A stretch of DNA of 64,000 nucleotides from CAZYTM01 sp964649725 (lineage in GTDB: Bacteria; Desulfobacterota; Desulfuromonadia; Geobacterales; Geobacteraceae). Location: the NCBI GenBank assembly GCA_964649725.1, contig CAZYTM010000003.1, forward strand, positions 248,001 through 312,000. The letters are read 5' to 3'. This document shows positions 8,159 to 18,100 of this stretch, piece by piece. Every line of letters begins with the position of its first letter. Position 1 is the first letter of the stretch. Under the pieces are notes generated by a model that saw nothing but the letters and a program-made list of their open reading frames with translations, did no database searches and was not told the DNA's origin. A program made the position numbers and the translations under genes.

Positions 8159-10504
8159 ATGAATCTGTGGAGGATCATCGCAGCGTCATTTATTGCAGCC
8201 ATATTGTCTCTGTCAGTTTCGGCGTCTCCTTTGCTGGCCGATTACAACGTCACTGTTACCAGCGCGGCAAGCAGTGGCGGCTCCTGGTCGGGCGCTTCGC
8301 CCGATGTCTGGACACCGAGTGCATCAGGATCGAACGTATCTGTCACAGAGATCCAGGCGCGGCTGGCCACAAAGGGTGTAACCATAACCACCGCAGGTGG
8401 CGGAGCCGAGACCGGCGATCTGACTATCAGCACCCCCCTCACCTGGACCGGCAATACCCTTACCCTCACCGCTGCCCGTGATATCCAGATCAACGCGGTG
8501 CTGAAGTCAAACAATTCATCCCTTACCATGACCACCACCTCCGGCACGGTGCGCTGCGGCTTTGCTTCGGGGGGCGACTTTGCCGGCCGGGTCGATTTCT
8601 TCCAGGCCGACGGCACAACTCTTCGCAGCGGCAGCGGTTTTCTCACCATCAACAGTGCCGACTACACGGTGATCACAGCCCTCGTGGATCTGCAGGGGAT
8701 GCAGGGGAGCCTTGCCGGTAAGTACGCACTTGGCGCCAACATCGATGCCACGGCAACAAAAAGGTGGAACAGCTACACCGGTTTTCTGCCCGTCGGGGAC
8801 AGCGTCACCCCTTTCACCGGCATTTTTGACGGTTTGGGGCATACGATCAACCGGCTGTACATCCAGAAAATTTCGACTTCAGACAATTATGCCGGGCTGT
8901 TCGGCTACGTTACCGGGGCGCTGCGCAACGTCGGGCTGGCGCTGGGATCTGTCTCCGGCAACAGCAGCGGCGGCTACAACTATTCCGGCGGCCTGGCAGG
9001 GTATATGAATGTCGGCAACATCAGCAATGCCTACAGCACCGGCGGCGTCTTTGGCAGCACCAGCAGCAGAGGTAATTATTCCGGCGGTCTGGTGGGCTAT
9101 CTTGTCGGCAACATCAGCAATGCCTACAGCAGCGGTTTTGTCTCAGGGAGCGGCAGCCACAATTATTCCGGCGGCCTGGCAGGGTATTTGGATGGCGGCT
9201 ATATCAGCAATGCGTACAACAGCAGCTCCGTATTCGGCAGCGCTATCACCAGCGACAATGATACGGGCGGGCTGGTGGGGTACCATGCCGGCGGCAGCAT
9301 CAGCAATGCGTACAACAGCGGCTCAGTCTCCGGCAGCAGCACGAATAGAATGAATAGATCCGGCGGGCTGGTGGGGTATTTTTTCGGCTCACCGGTCAAA
9401 TCCTACAACAGCGGCTTTGTCACCGGCAGCGCCGTCAACAGCAGCTTGAATTATACCAGCGGTCTGGTCGGGGATGGGTTTGGATCAAACAGCTTTTCTG
9501 ACATTGAAACTTCGGGGGTAACCTCCAACGGCGACAGGACCACGGCGCAGATGAAGAGCCTCGCCACCTTTACCAATGCCGGTTGGGACATCTCCGAAGC
9601 CGCCGGTTCCGGTTCGGTCTGGCGCATGGTCGATGGCATAACCTATCCGCTGCTGCGGGTCTTCTCCCAGTATGATGTGTATGTCAGAAACTGCACCCCG
9701 GGGAATTATGACAACGGCTCCGCCTGCACCCCCTGCGCCGCCGGGAGCTACCAGCCTGCCGGGTCGCAGACCGCCTGTCTGCCTGCCCCGGCCGGGTTTT
9801 TCACCGCAGCTGGCGCAGCAGCGCCCACAGCCTGCAGTCCCGGCGAGTACCAGAGCCTGACCGGCCAGTCCAGCTGTATCCAATGCCCGATCGGCAAATA
9901 TCAACCTGCAACCGGCCAGATCGCCTGTCTCGACGCTCCAGCCGGGTTCATGACCCCTTCACCGGGTACAGCCACACTCCCCACACCCTGCCCGGCAGGA
10001 ACCTTCCAGTCTTCCCCCGGTTCAAACAGCTGCACAGCCTGCCAGGCAGGCACAGTGCAGCCGGCCACCGGCCAGACAGCCTGCGTAGCCATCCCCAAGG
10101 CAGCCGGCAGCATGGTTGTCGATCAATCAACATCTCCTACCACCCTCTATGCGGCCATTGACACGGAAGGGGTCTACAAAAGCCCTGATGACGGCGCATC
10201 ATGGGCGGCTGCCAACGGCACGACGCCAAACAATATCACCAACCTGCGGGTCAAGGCGCTGGTGCGAAGCAGCACAGGAGTGCTCTACGTCACCACCTAC
10301 GGCAGCGGGCTTTTCAAGAGCAGCGACAATGCTGGCAGCTGGAGCGGTTGCGGCGGCGCTGGCAGCGGTCTTGGCAACCAGAACGTCGTCTCCCTCACCA
10401 TCGATGGCAGCGGCAAGCTCTACGCCGGCAGCGAGGCGGGGGTCTTTGTCAGCAGCGACGGCTGTGCCAGCTGGACAGCGATAAATGGCGGGCTGCCGAA
10501 TTGA
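8159..10504 (+). CDS. Exported GLUG-repeat protein with Cys-rich linker and Asp-box module (gene B)
   Basis: A 781-residue exported protein. The start at 8159 has AGGAGGG five bases upstream. The signal peptide ends near residue 23-28. Residues of about 30-190 resemble the start of a hemagglutinin-type beta-helix. About 190-500 carry six or more GLUG-type repeats (YSGGLAGYMNVGNISNAYS and variants). Residues of about 510-645 form a Cys-rich run with four repeats of the C-x-x-C-x3-G-x-Y/F-Q kind, resembling the GCC2/GCC3 or ephrin-receptor-like motif. One Asp-box triplet closes the protein (about 650-781). It carries the two conserved Cys (WSGC and SSDGC) and ends NGGLPN. Likely role: surface adhesin. 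This is the only member of the set with a single residue (N) after GGLP. Confidence 0.8.
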   Translation: MNLWRIIAASFIAAILSLSVSASPLLADYNVTVTSAASSGGSWSGASPDVWTPSASGSNVSVTEIQARLATKGVTITTAGGGAETGDLTISTPLTWTGNTLTLTAARDIQINAVLKSNNSSLTMTTTSGTVRCGFASGGDFAGRVDFFQADGTTLRSGSGFLTINSADYTVITALVDLQGMQGSLAGKYALGANIDATATKRWNSYTGFLPVGDSVTPFTGIFDGLGHTINRLYIQKISTSDNYAGLFGYVTGALRNVGLALGSVSGNSSGGYNYSGGLAGYMNVGNISNAYSTGGVFGSTSSRGNYSGGLVGYLVGNISNAYSSGFVSGSGSHNYSGGLAGYLDGGYISNAYNSSSVFGSAITSDNDTGGLVGYHAGGSISNAYNSGSVSGSSTNRMNRSGGLVGYFFGSPVKSYNSGFVTGSAVNSSLNYTSGLVGDGFGSNSFSDIETSGVTSNGDRTTAQMKSLATFTNAGWDISEAAGSGSVWRMVDGITYPLLRVFSQYDVYVRNCTPGNYDNGSACTPCAAGSYQPAGSQTACLPAPAGFFTAAGAAAPTACSPGEYQSLTGQSSCIQCPIGKYQPATGQIACLDAPAGFMTPSPGTATLPTPCPAGTFQSSPGSNSCTACQAGTVQPATGQTACVAIPKAAGSMVVDQSTSPTTLYAAIDTEGVYKSPDDGASWAAANGTTPNNITNLRVKALVRSSTGVLYVTTYGSGLFKSSDNAGSWSGCGGAGSGLGNQNVVSLTIDGSGKLYAGSEAGVFVSSDGCASWTAINGGLPN

Positions 10505-10588
10505 AGAACTACCGGAATCAGTTTTCACTGCGTTACCTTGTTCGCTGAAGTTGCCACCAATAATGAATGATTCAAAGTCAGGTGTGAA

Positions 10589-13252
10589 ATGAAGTTATAC
10601 CCCTTGCTCTTATCCATTCTCCTGATCGTCCTGGTATTGACCGGCACGGTTCTGCCGTCTCAGGCTGCCACGATCTATGCAGCGCCCGGCGGAGCAACCA
10701 GCGGCCTGTGCGGCAGCTGGACCGATGCCTGTGAACTGAGCTATGCCCTTGTGAGTGCGGTCAGCGGCCAGGATATCTGGGTCAAGGCCGGTACATACAC
10801 ACCGACCGACACCGGTCGCAGCGCCACCTTCCAGCTCAAGTCGGGGGTGGCGATCTACGGCGGCTTTACCGGCACCGAGACCGATCTCAGCCAGCGCAAC
10901 TGGACAACGAATGTCACAGTCCTGAGCGGCAGCGCGACGAACTCCTACCATGTGGTCACAGGGGCGAACAACGCTATCCTGGACGGGGTTACTGTCACCG
11001 GCGGCAACGCCGATGGGACAGGCTTCAACAACTTCGGCGGCGGGATGTACAATGACGGCAGCAGTCCGACGCTTAATAACTGCACCTTCAGTGGTAATCG
11101 CACCACGGGGGCCGGCGCCGGCATCTACAATAACAGCAACAGCCCTGTGTTGACCAACTGCACCTTCAGCAATAATCAGAACAATTACAAAGGGGGCGGG
11201 ATATTCAACAACTATAGCAACCCGACGTTTGCCAACTGCACCTTCAGCGGTAATATGGCCAGCTTCGGCGGCGGCATCTACAATTACCAGAGCAACCCGA
11301 CACTGACCGACTGCATCTTCAGCGGCAATCTCGCTCCCACCGGCGGCGCTATGTACGATGACCTCAGCAACACGACGCTGACCAACTGCACCCTCAGCGG
11401 CAATAATGCAATGTCCGGCGGCGCTATGTACCTTAACGCCACCAGCCCGGTGCTGACCAACTGCACCTTAAGCGGCAATTCCGCCGGTTCCGGCGGCGGT
11501 ATTTACAATAGCGGCGGCGGCCCGACCCTTATCAACTGCACCTTAAGCGGCAATTCCGCCAGTTCCGGCGGCGGTATATACAATTTCTACGGTTTCCCGA
11601 CCATCCGTAACAGCATCCTCTGGGGTGACAGCAGTGCCGAGTTTTATAACAACAGCCCTTTCCCCCTCACTATTTCTGACAGCTTGGTGCAGGGGGGGTC
11701 CGGCAATGATCCGCTCCTTGCACCGCTCGGTAACTACGGCGGTGCTACGCAGACCATCCCGCTGCTCCCCGGCTCATCGGCAATCAACGCCGGCAACGGC
11801 GCCTACTGTCCGGCCACTGACCAGCGCGGCGTCGCCCGCCCCCAGGGGAGCGCCTGTGATATCGGTGCGTTTGAATCGCGAGGTTTCATCCTGACCAAGA
11901 CCGGCGGTGACAACCAGAGTACGTCAATCAACAACTCCTTTGCCGATCCGCTGACAGTGTCAGTCACGGCCAAGAGCGCCGGCGAGCCGGTGAACGGCGG
12001 TCTGGTCACTTTCACTGCCCCTGTTGCCGGCGCCAGTCTCGATCCTGTCACCAGTTCCGCCATTATCGCCGCTGGTACGGTTTCCCGCAGCATCGCCGCC
12101 AATAATACCAGCGGTTCCTATAGCGTTAGCGCCCTGGCAGCCGGGGCCGATCCTCTCTCTTTCAGTCTGATAAATGCCATAGCCCCGCCAACAGCCATTG
12201 CTGCCACAGCCATAACCTCCACCGGCTTCAACGCCAACTGGATCAGCTCTACCGGGGCAACCGGCTATTATCTTGACGTGGCTACCGACAGCGGCTTCAG
12301 CAGCTTTGTCAGCGGCTATCAGAACAAAGATGTCGGCAACTTCACTACTTTTGCCGTCAGCACTCTTGCTCCCGGCACAAGCTACCATTACCGGGTCCGG
12401 GCCTACGACAGTTCCGCCCCGTCTTCATATTCCAACACTGTCAACCAGGCTACCCAGCCAGGTCAGGTGGAGAGCATCGTCGTCGATCCGTCCGCACCGG
12501 CCAGACTATACGCGACAGTTGCTGGCAGCGGCGTCTTCATCAGCACCGGCAACGGTACCACCTGGAGCGCCGCCGCCACCCAGCCGGACAATCTGAAGAT
12601 CAAGAGGCTGGTGATCCATCCGGTCACCCGGAGCACTCTCTTTGCCGCCAGCTACGGCAGCGGCATGTACAAGAGCACCGATAGCGGCAATGTCTGGACT
12701 ACATGCGCCAATACGAACCTTAGCGGTGCGGCGCTGAATGCCGTCTCCCTGGCTATCGATCCGAGCGGTGCTTTATATGCCGGCACCGAGGCCGGTATCT
12801 ACACCAGCAGCGACTGCACGTCATGGGTGGCGGTCAACAGCGGCCTGATAGTGGATGCGTCTAAGCCGCCGGTAGCTATTGCCGTTGACCCGGCAAATAC
12901 CGCCAAACTCTATGCCGGCCTGGATGGCGCCGGGATATTCAGAAGCATCGACAGCGGCGCCAACTGGTCCCCTGCCACCATTCAGCCGGCTAATCTGCGC
13001 ATCAGGGCGCTCGCCTTCAAGCCGGGGGAGAGCACGAACCTTTACGCCGCCAGCTACGGCAATGGTCTGTTCAAGAGCTTGGATAGCGGCGTTACCTGGG
13101 ACAGTTGCACCAACACCAACCTGACAAACCTGAATATGCTGTCACTGACCATCGACGCCTCCGGCAAGCTGTATGCCGGCAGCGAGGCCGGGGTCTTTGT
13201 CAGCAGCGACGGCTGTGTCAGCTGGACTGCCATAAATGGCGGGCTGCCATGA
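10589..13252 (+). CDS. Exported Pmp-like beta-helix protein with Ig, FN3 and double Asp-box module (gene C)
   Basis: An 887-residue protein starting at ATG 10589, with a weak GGTG ribosome site. The signal peptide is about 1-26 (ending PSQA). Residues of about 27-340 form a right-handed beta-helix with polymorphic-membrane-protein style repeats: CTFSGN alternating with GGGIYN or GGAMY. It closes with the 'choice-of-anchor Q' type tail (GNYGGATQTIPLLPGSSAIN, then CDIGAFE). An Ig/invasin-like domain (about 430-530) and an FN3 domain (about 535-630) follow, then two Asp-box triplets to the end (NGGLP). Both triplets keep the paired Cys. The gene follows B by 84 bases. It is probably a cell-surface adhesin. 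Confidence 0.82.
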   Translation: MKLYPLLLSILLIVLVLTGTVLPSQAATIYAAPGGATSGLCGSWTDACELSYALVSAVSGQDIWVKAGTYTPTDTGRSATFQLKSGVAIYGGFTGTETDLSQRNWTTNVTVLSGSATNSYHVVTGANNAILDGVTVTGGNADGTGFNNFGGGMYNDGSSPTLNNCTFSGNRTTGAGAGIYNNSNSPVLTNCTFSNNQNNYKGGGIFNNYSNPTFANCTFSGNMASFGGGIYNYQSNPTLTDCIFSGNLAPTGGAMYDDLSNTTLTNCTLSGNNAMSGGAMYLNATSPVLTNCTLSGNSAGSGGGIYNSGGGPTLINCTLSGNSASSGGGIYNFYGFPTIRNSILWGDSSAEFYNNSPFPLTISDSLVQGGSGNDPLLAPLGNYGGATQTIPLLPGSSAINAGNGAYCPATDQRGVARPQGSACDIGAFESRGFILTKTGGDNQSTSINNSFADPLTVSVTAKSAGEPVNGGLVTFTAPVAGASLDPVTSSAIIAAGTVSRSIAANNTSGSYSVSALAAGADPLSFSLINAIAPPTAIAATAITSTGFNANWISSTGATGYYLDVATDSGFSSFVSGYQNKDVGNFTTFAVSTLAPGTSYHYRVRAYDSSAPSSYSNTVNQATQPGQVESIVVDPSAPARLYATVAGSGVFISTGNGTTWSAAATQPDNLKIKRLVIHPVTRSTLFAASYGSGMYKSTDSGNVWTTCANTNLSGAALNAVSLAIDPSGALYAGTEAGIYTSSDCTSWVAVNSGLIVDASKPPVAIAVDPANTAKLYAGLDGAGIFRSIDSGANWSPATIQPANLRIRALAFKPGESTNLYAASYGNGLFKSLDSGVTWDSCTNTNLTNLNMLSLTIDASGKLYAGSEAGVFVSSDGCVSWTAINGGLP

Positions 13253-13272
13253 TAGCGAATGGAGGAAGAGAG

Positions 13273-14886
13273 ATGAGATCCGGATATCTGCATTACAGAT
13301 TGGTTGTTACTGTTATTTTGTCATTCATCTTCCAGACAACCTTTGCCGGTTTCTCCCATGCCGCCTGCACCGATCCGCCAAGAGTCGGTGTTGACTGGTC
13401 AAATTGCGATAAATCGGGCGTAAACCTCTCCGGCTTGTCCTTGACAGGCGCAAAACTGATCAACACAAACCTCACCAATGCAAACATCACCGGCACGTAC
13501 ATGACAGGAGCAAACTTCACCGGCGCAATTCTTTCCGGTGCCAACCTCACCAATGCCCGTCTCGATCTTGTTGTGGGTCTTTCTGAGGTGCAATTGCGCA
13601 GTGCCGCTTTCTTGACCGGAATCCGGCTGGCTTATGTCGACTTGCCAAGTATGATAAATCTGAGCAGTCTAAATTTTACCAATGCAAACTTTGTTAGCGC
13701 AGGACTCTACAAGGCAAACTTAAGCAGTGCAAACCTGACCAATGCGAACCTGACCAATGCAAACCTTATAAATACCAACTTCTCCGGTACAAACCTGACT
13801 AATGCTAACCTGAGCGGTGCTGACCTGCTGAACACAATCTTCAACAGTGCAAACCTTACTAATGCGAACCTGAGCAGTACGGGGTTGACCGCTCCCCAAC
13901 TGCGCAGCGCCGCTGCCATGACCGGGGTCAATCTGTCCGGTTTGAACCTGAGCGGCTTTGATCTGAGCGCCCTTAATCTGACCAGTGCAAATCTGAGCAA
14001 TGCAAACCTGACCAGTGCAAACCTGACCAATACCATTCTGACCAATGCAAATCTGACCGGCGTAACAGGGCTGACCGCGGCACAACTGCGCAGCGCCGCT
14101 GCCATAACCGGGATCAACCTGTCTGGTCTGGATTTGAGCGGGTTCGACCTAAGCGGCCTGGACCTGACCAATGCAAACCTCACCGGCACTATATTCAATG
14201 GCACGAACTTAAACGGGACCGTTCTTGCCGGGGTGAACCTGACCGGCAGCAGATTCAGCACTCTTGTCGGAAAATATTACATCAACTTTGTCGCCGGCCC
14301 GAATGGCAGCGTAACTGGCGTCACCACCCAGTTGACCGACAGCGGAGGTGCAGCGACAGCGGTTAGCGCAGTGCCGGCACCTGGTTACCGGTTTGCCTTC
14401 TGGAGCGCATCTACCGGCGTTGTTTCATCGGCCAACCCGCTCACTGTGACGAACATCGTTGCCGATCAGTTCTACACCGCCATATTCGAGGTGGACAAAG
14501 CCATCAGCAGCGTGATAGTCAATCCCGCCAACAGCGCCTCGCTCTTCGCAGGAGTTGATGGTGGGGGTGTCTTTTACAGCACCGACAGCGGTGCTACCTG
14601 GAGCGCCGCAACCACACAACCGACGAACAACCGGGTCAGGTCTATCGTTCTACAGCCGGGGGATGGCTCGAAACTCTTTGCCGCCACCTACGGCGGCGGG
14701 GTATACCAGACCATAAACAGCGGCGTTGACTGGAGCGCCTGCGGTGTCACCGGCCTGACTAACCAGAATATTGTTTCCCTGACCATCGACACCTCCGGCA
14801 AGCTCTATGCCGGGAGCGAGGCGGGTCTGTTTGTCAGTATAGACAACTGCGCCAACTGGGCGGCGATCAATGGCGGCTTGCCATGA
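13273..14886 (+). CDS. Exported pentapeptide-repeat protein with Asp-box module (gene D)
   Basis: A 537-residue protein. ATG 13273 has GGAGG seven bases upstream and starts the signal peptide (1 to about 30, ending HAA); in-frame codons further upstream lack a ribosome site. Residues of about 50-335 are pentapeptide repeats of the A-N-L-T/S-N/S type, forming a quadrilateral beta-helix. These are interrupted by three similar spacers (LRSAAAMTGVNLSGL and relatives). An InlB-like divergent repeat (about 335-410, with FAFWSAS) precedes a single Asp-box triplet with both conserved Cys, ending NGGLP. The gene begins 20 bases after gene C, so the two are probably co-transcribed. Pentapeptide proteins are usually cytoplasmic, so an exported one is unusual. 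Confidence 0.82.
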   Translation: MRSGYLHYRLVVTVILSFIFQTTFAGFSHAACTDPPRVGVDWSNCDKSGVNLSGLSLTGAKLINTNLTNANITGTYMTGANFTGAILSGANLTNARLDLVVGLSEVQLRSAAFLTGIRLAYVDLPSMINLSSLNFTNANFVSAGLYKANLSSANLTNANLTNANLINTNFSGTNLTNANLSGADLLNTIFNSANLTNANLSSTGLTAPQLRSAAAMTGVNLSGLNLSGFDLSALNLTSANLSNANLTSANLTNTILTNANLTGVTGLTAAQLRSAAAITGINLSGLDLSGFDLSGLDLTNANLTGTIFNGTNLNGTVLAGVNLTGSRFSTLVGKYYINFVAGPNGSVTGVTTQLTDSGGAATAVSAVPAPGYRFAFWSASTGVVSSANPLTVTNIVADQFYTAIFEVDKAISSVIVNPANSASLFAGVDGGGVFYSTDSGATWSAATTQPTNNRVRSIVLQPGDGSKLFAATYGGGVYQTINSGVDWSACGVTGLTNQNIVSLTIDTSGKLYAGSEAGLFVSIDNCANWAAINGGLP

Positions 14887-14913
14887 AAAAACATGGATCT
14901 GAGGGTTAGAAAA

Positions 14914-15048
14914 ATGCAAGCGGAAATATCGAGAGATTACCTGGTCCGGATCTACCGGAGCGATGCTGCCACTATGAAAACATGCTGGTCTGCAAAATAT
15001 GTCGTGGAAGATAATGCTTCGGACACCATTGTATCGGTATTTTACTGA
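14914..15048 (+). CDS. Possible 44-residue small protein
   Basis: A short frame between genes D and E with GAGGG eight bases upstream of its ATG. It begins MQAEISRDYLVRIYRS and ends DTIVSVFY. The 'YLVRIYR' start recalls small conserved proteins seen in this bacterial group, but the rest does not clearly fit. It may be a truncated relic or chance. Low confidence. Confidence 0.25.
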   Translation: MQAEISRDYLVRIYRSDAATMKTCWSAKYVVEDNASDTIVSVFY

Positions 15049-15123
15049 CAGAAGCTGTTCGACCGTATATACTTTGTGAGTTTATATTAATCATGTCGAC
15101 AACTGGAAAAGAAAGGGTTAAAC

Positions 15124-18100
15124 ATGACATCCGCCAATGATAGGAAAAAGATGAATCTGTTACCCAAAACCATGAGACAGCTGCGTAACGCCATTACCAC
15201 CATTATTCTGGCTTTCATCTCCCTGGTTGTCCTGACAGGCCAGGCGTCTGCCACTAACGGGGTCCACACCTTTGCCAGCCCTGGGACAGCCAGCGGCGGT
15301 TTCAAACCGGTGGGGAACCACTTTCTCGTCAGCGAGAAGTTCGAGCCCGATTTAGCTCCCAACGACACGGCCATCTGCTACAACACGCTCGGCCTCCTTA
15401 CCCCTGCGCCGCAGACGGTCAATGGGATGATTATCAAGGCCGACGGCACCAACCTCACCTCCTTTGACCTGACGGATATGAAGGTTACCATCTATGCTGA
15501 CTCCGGTGGGCCAGAAGATATCAGCAGCCTCAAGATTACCGGCACCAAGGTCGGCGGCAGTACGGTATTTATCACCTTGAATCCACCTTCGACTGCTGCG
15601 GGGGCTTCGTTCACCCTGACCGGAATTGGGGCGAATCTGAGCGCTTTCACCGGCATAACCCAGCTGTCGTTCGACATTACTACCGCAAATGATGTCTGGT
15701 TTATCGATTTCTCCTCCATCACAACTGCCAATGAAGCCTATCCTACTACTGTTGCCCCGACGAACCAGGCGACCAACGCGCAGGCGGTCGTTGTCGGCTC
15801 TACTGAGTTTAACATTGGCTGGACCAGCGGCAACGGCAGTTCCAGGGTGGTCTTTGCCAAGACCGGCGTAACCACCGGCGCCCCGACCCTTGCCGACAGC
15901 ACCACCTATGCGGCTAATGGCAACTTCAGCCTGGCAGCCGATCCGGACAGCGACGGCTGGAAATGTGTCTATAACGGCAATAGTAACTTTGCCACCATAA
16001 CGGGGCTCAGCGCGACGACCCAGTACCGCTTCATCGTCTTTGAATACAATGGCTCCACCGGCAGGGAGGGATATCTCACAACCGGCGCCACTAACGCCTT
16101 TAACCAGACTACGGGGGGCAGTCTCGGCGTCTGGACCAGGGGAGACATCGCAGGACTTGATGGGACTATAAATAAAGATTTCTGGACCAGGACCGATGCC
16201 GACCGGGATGCAAGCGGGAACATCTACGTGGGGCATCGGTATAGCTACTACAATGATACTAATGCGCAATTGCGGATCGAGAAATGGGACGGCGCCAGCT
16301 GGTCTAACCTCTCCACGATTACCGCGCTGAGCGCCGGCTATAGCGGTTTCAGCGATTACGCCTCCACAGCAGTGACCGGTGTCAACCAGGTTCGCCTGGC
16401 CATCACCGGAAGTCAAGCGGCCACCGCTATTATAACCGAGGCAAAATACAACGGTGCCTGGTCGTTCAGTGATATCGATTCGACCAGCACAGTCAACACC
16501 AGTTTAAACCAGCCCGTAATCGCCGTCGACGGAGCCGGCGCCTCGCACGTTCTCTACGAATATTCTGATGCAAACACCGGTTCCCGAAACCAGTACATCA
16601 AACTTGCCTCCTGGAACGGGTCTGCCTGGAGCAGGCAAACCCTGGTCACGGTTCCTAACCCCGACTCCTCTAACGAGGTCAAGAAGGATTACCTGCTCTT
16701 AAACGATGCGAACAATAAACAGCACGTCTTCTATTTCCGTCAGACCGCAGGTCTGACCGATCTGCACTACTGGACCAACAAGTCCGGCAGCGGGGTCGAC
16801 ACCACAATCTTTACCAATAGTTCTGAAACTCCGTATAGATTGTACGGCGCCTTCGACAGCAGCGGCAAACTACATATTGCCTACGGTCTCAATACTCTTT
16901 TCGGCAAGAAGGTGGTCTATTCATCCGAGGCGTCTGGCTGGGCATCACAGCAGCTGATGGAGTCAACGGCCGGATCTGAGACTGGATTCACCCCCCTGGA
17001 ACTCAGGATCAACAGCAGTGGCGCCATCGTCATCCCGGTGCGATCAAGGAACGACAAGGTGTTCAAGGCATTGCTGAAACAGGGGAGCAATCCATGGCAA
17101 GTCTCCACGTTGTCGCCCGTGGATGCGGGGACCGACGACTGGGAAGACCTCATGTTCAGTAACAATAACTGGGGAGCTGCCTTCCGGGATGACGGCAAGC
17201 TGCTGATTGCGTATGCCAATGTACCCCTTGTCCGGCCCCGCATTTTAAAGTATATAATGGTATCGCTCACGCCGCCGACCGTGACCGGTATCAGCCCCAC
17301 CTCAGGGCCAACCGCCGGAGGGACGGCTGTGACCATCAGCGGCACCGGTTTCGATAATGGCGCCACCGTGACCATCGGCGGCGCAGCCGCTACCGGAGTG
17401 ACCAGGAACAGCGCTACTTCAATTTCGGCCACCACCCCGGCTGGTTCGGCCGGTGCAAAGAATATTGTGGTGACCAATCCGGATACCCAGACCGGGACAC
17501 TTACCAACGGCTTTACCTATATCGCCAATGTCACTCCGGTTTTTGTCGGTGCTACTACCTCCCTGACAGTCAACCAGAACGCCCCGGCCACCGACATCAA
17601 GGGGCTTCTGCATGTGAGCGACCCCGACGCCAGCCAGACCGAGACCTGGAGCCAGAGCGTTGCTCCGAGCCACGGCACGTTAAGTTTCAGCAGTGCTACA
17701 GCCAGTTCCGGCAGCGCTGACATCACCCCGGGAGGTACCATCACCTACCAGCCGACCGCCGGCTATAGCGGCAGCGACAGCTTCACCGTGCAGGTGAGCG
17801 ACGGTATTGCCACCGCCACCCGGACAATCACGGTGACGGTGAATCCGATCTACACCGTCACCTACGACGGCAACGGCAACACCGGCGGCAGCGCCCCCAG
17901 CGACGGAAGTAGTCCATATGTAACCGGGTCAACAGTCAGCGTCCTCGGCAACACCGGCTCGCTGCTCAGAACCGGCTACACCTTTAGCGGCTGGAACACG
18001 GCTGCCAACGGCAGCGGCACCTCCTATGCGGCCGGAGCGACCTTTACCATCGCCGCCAACACCACCCTCTTTGCCAAGTGGCTGGCAATACCTGTTGCCA

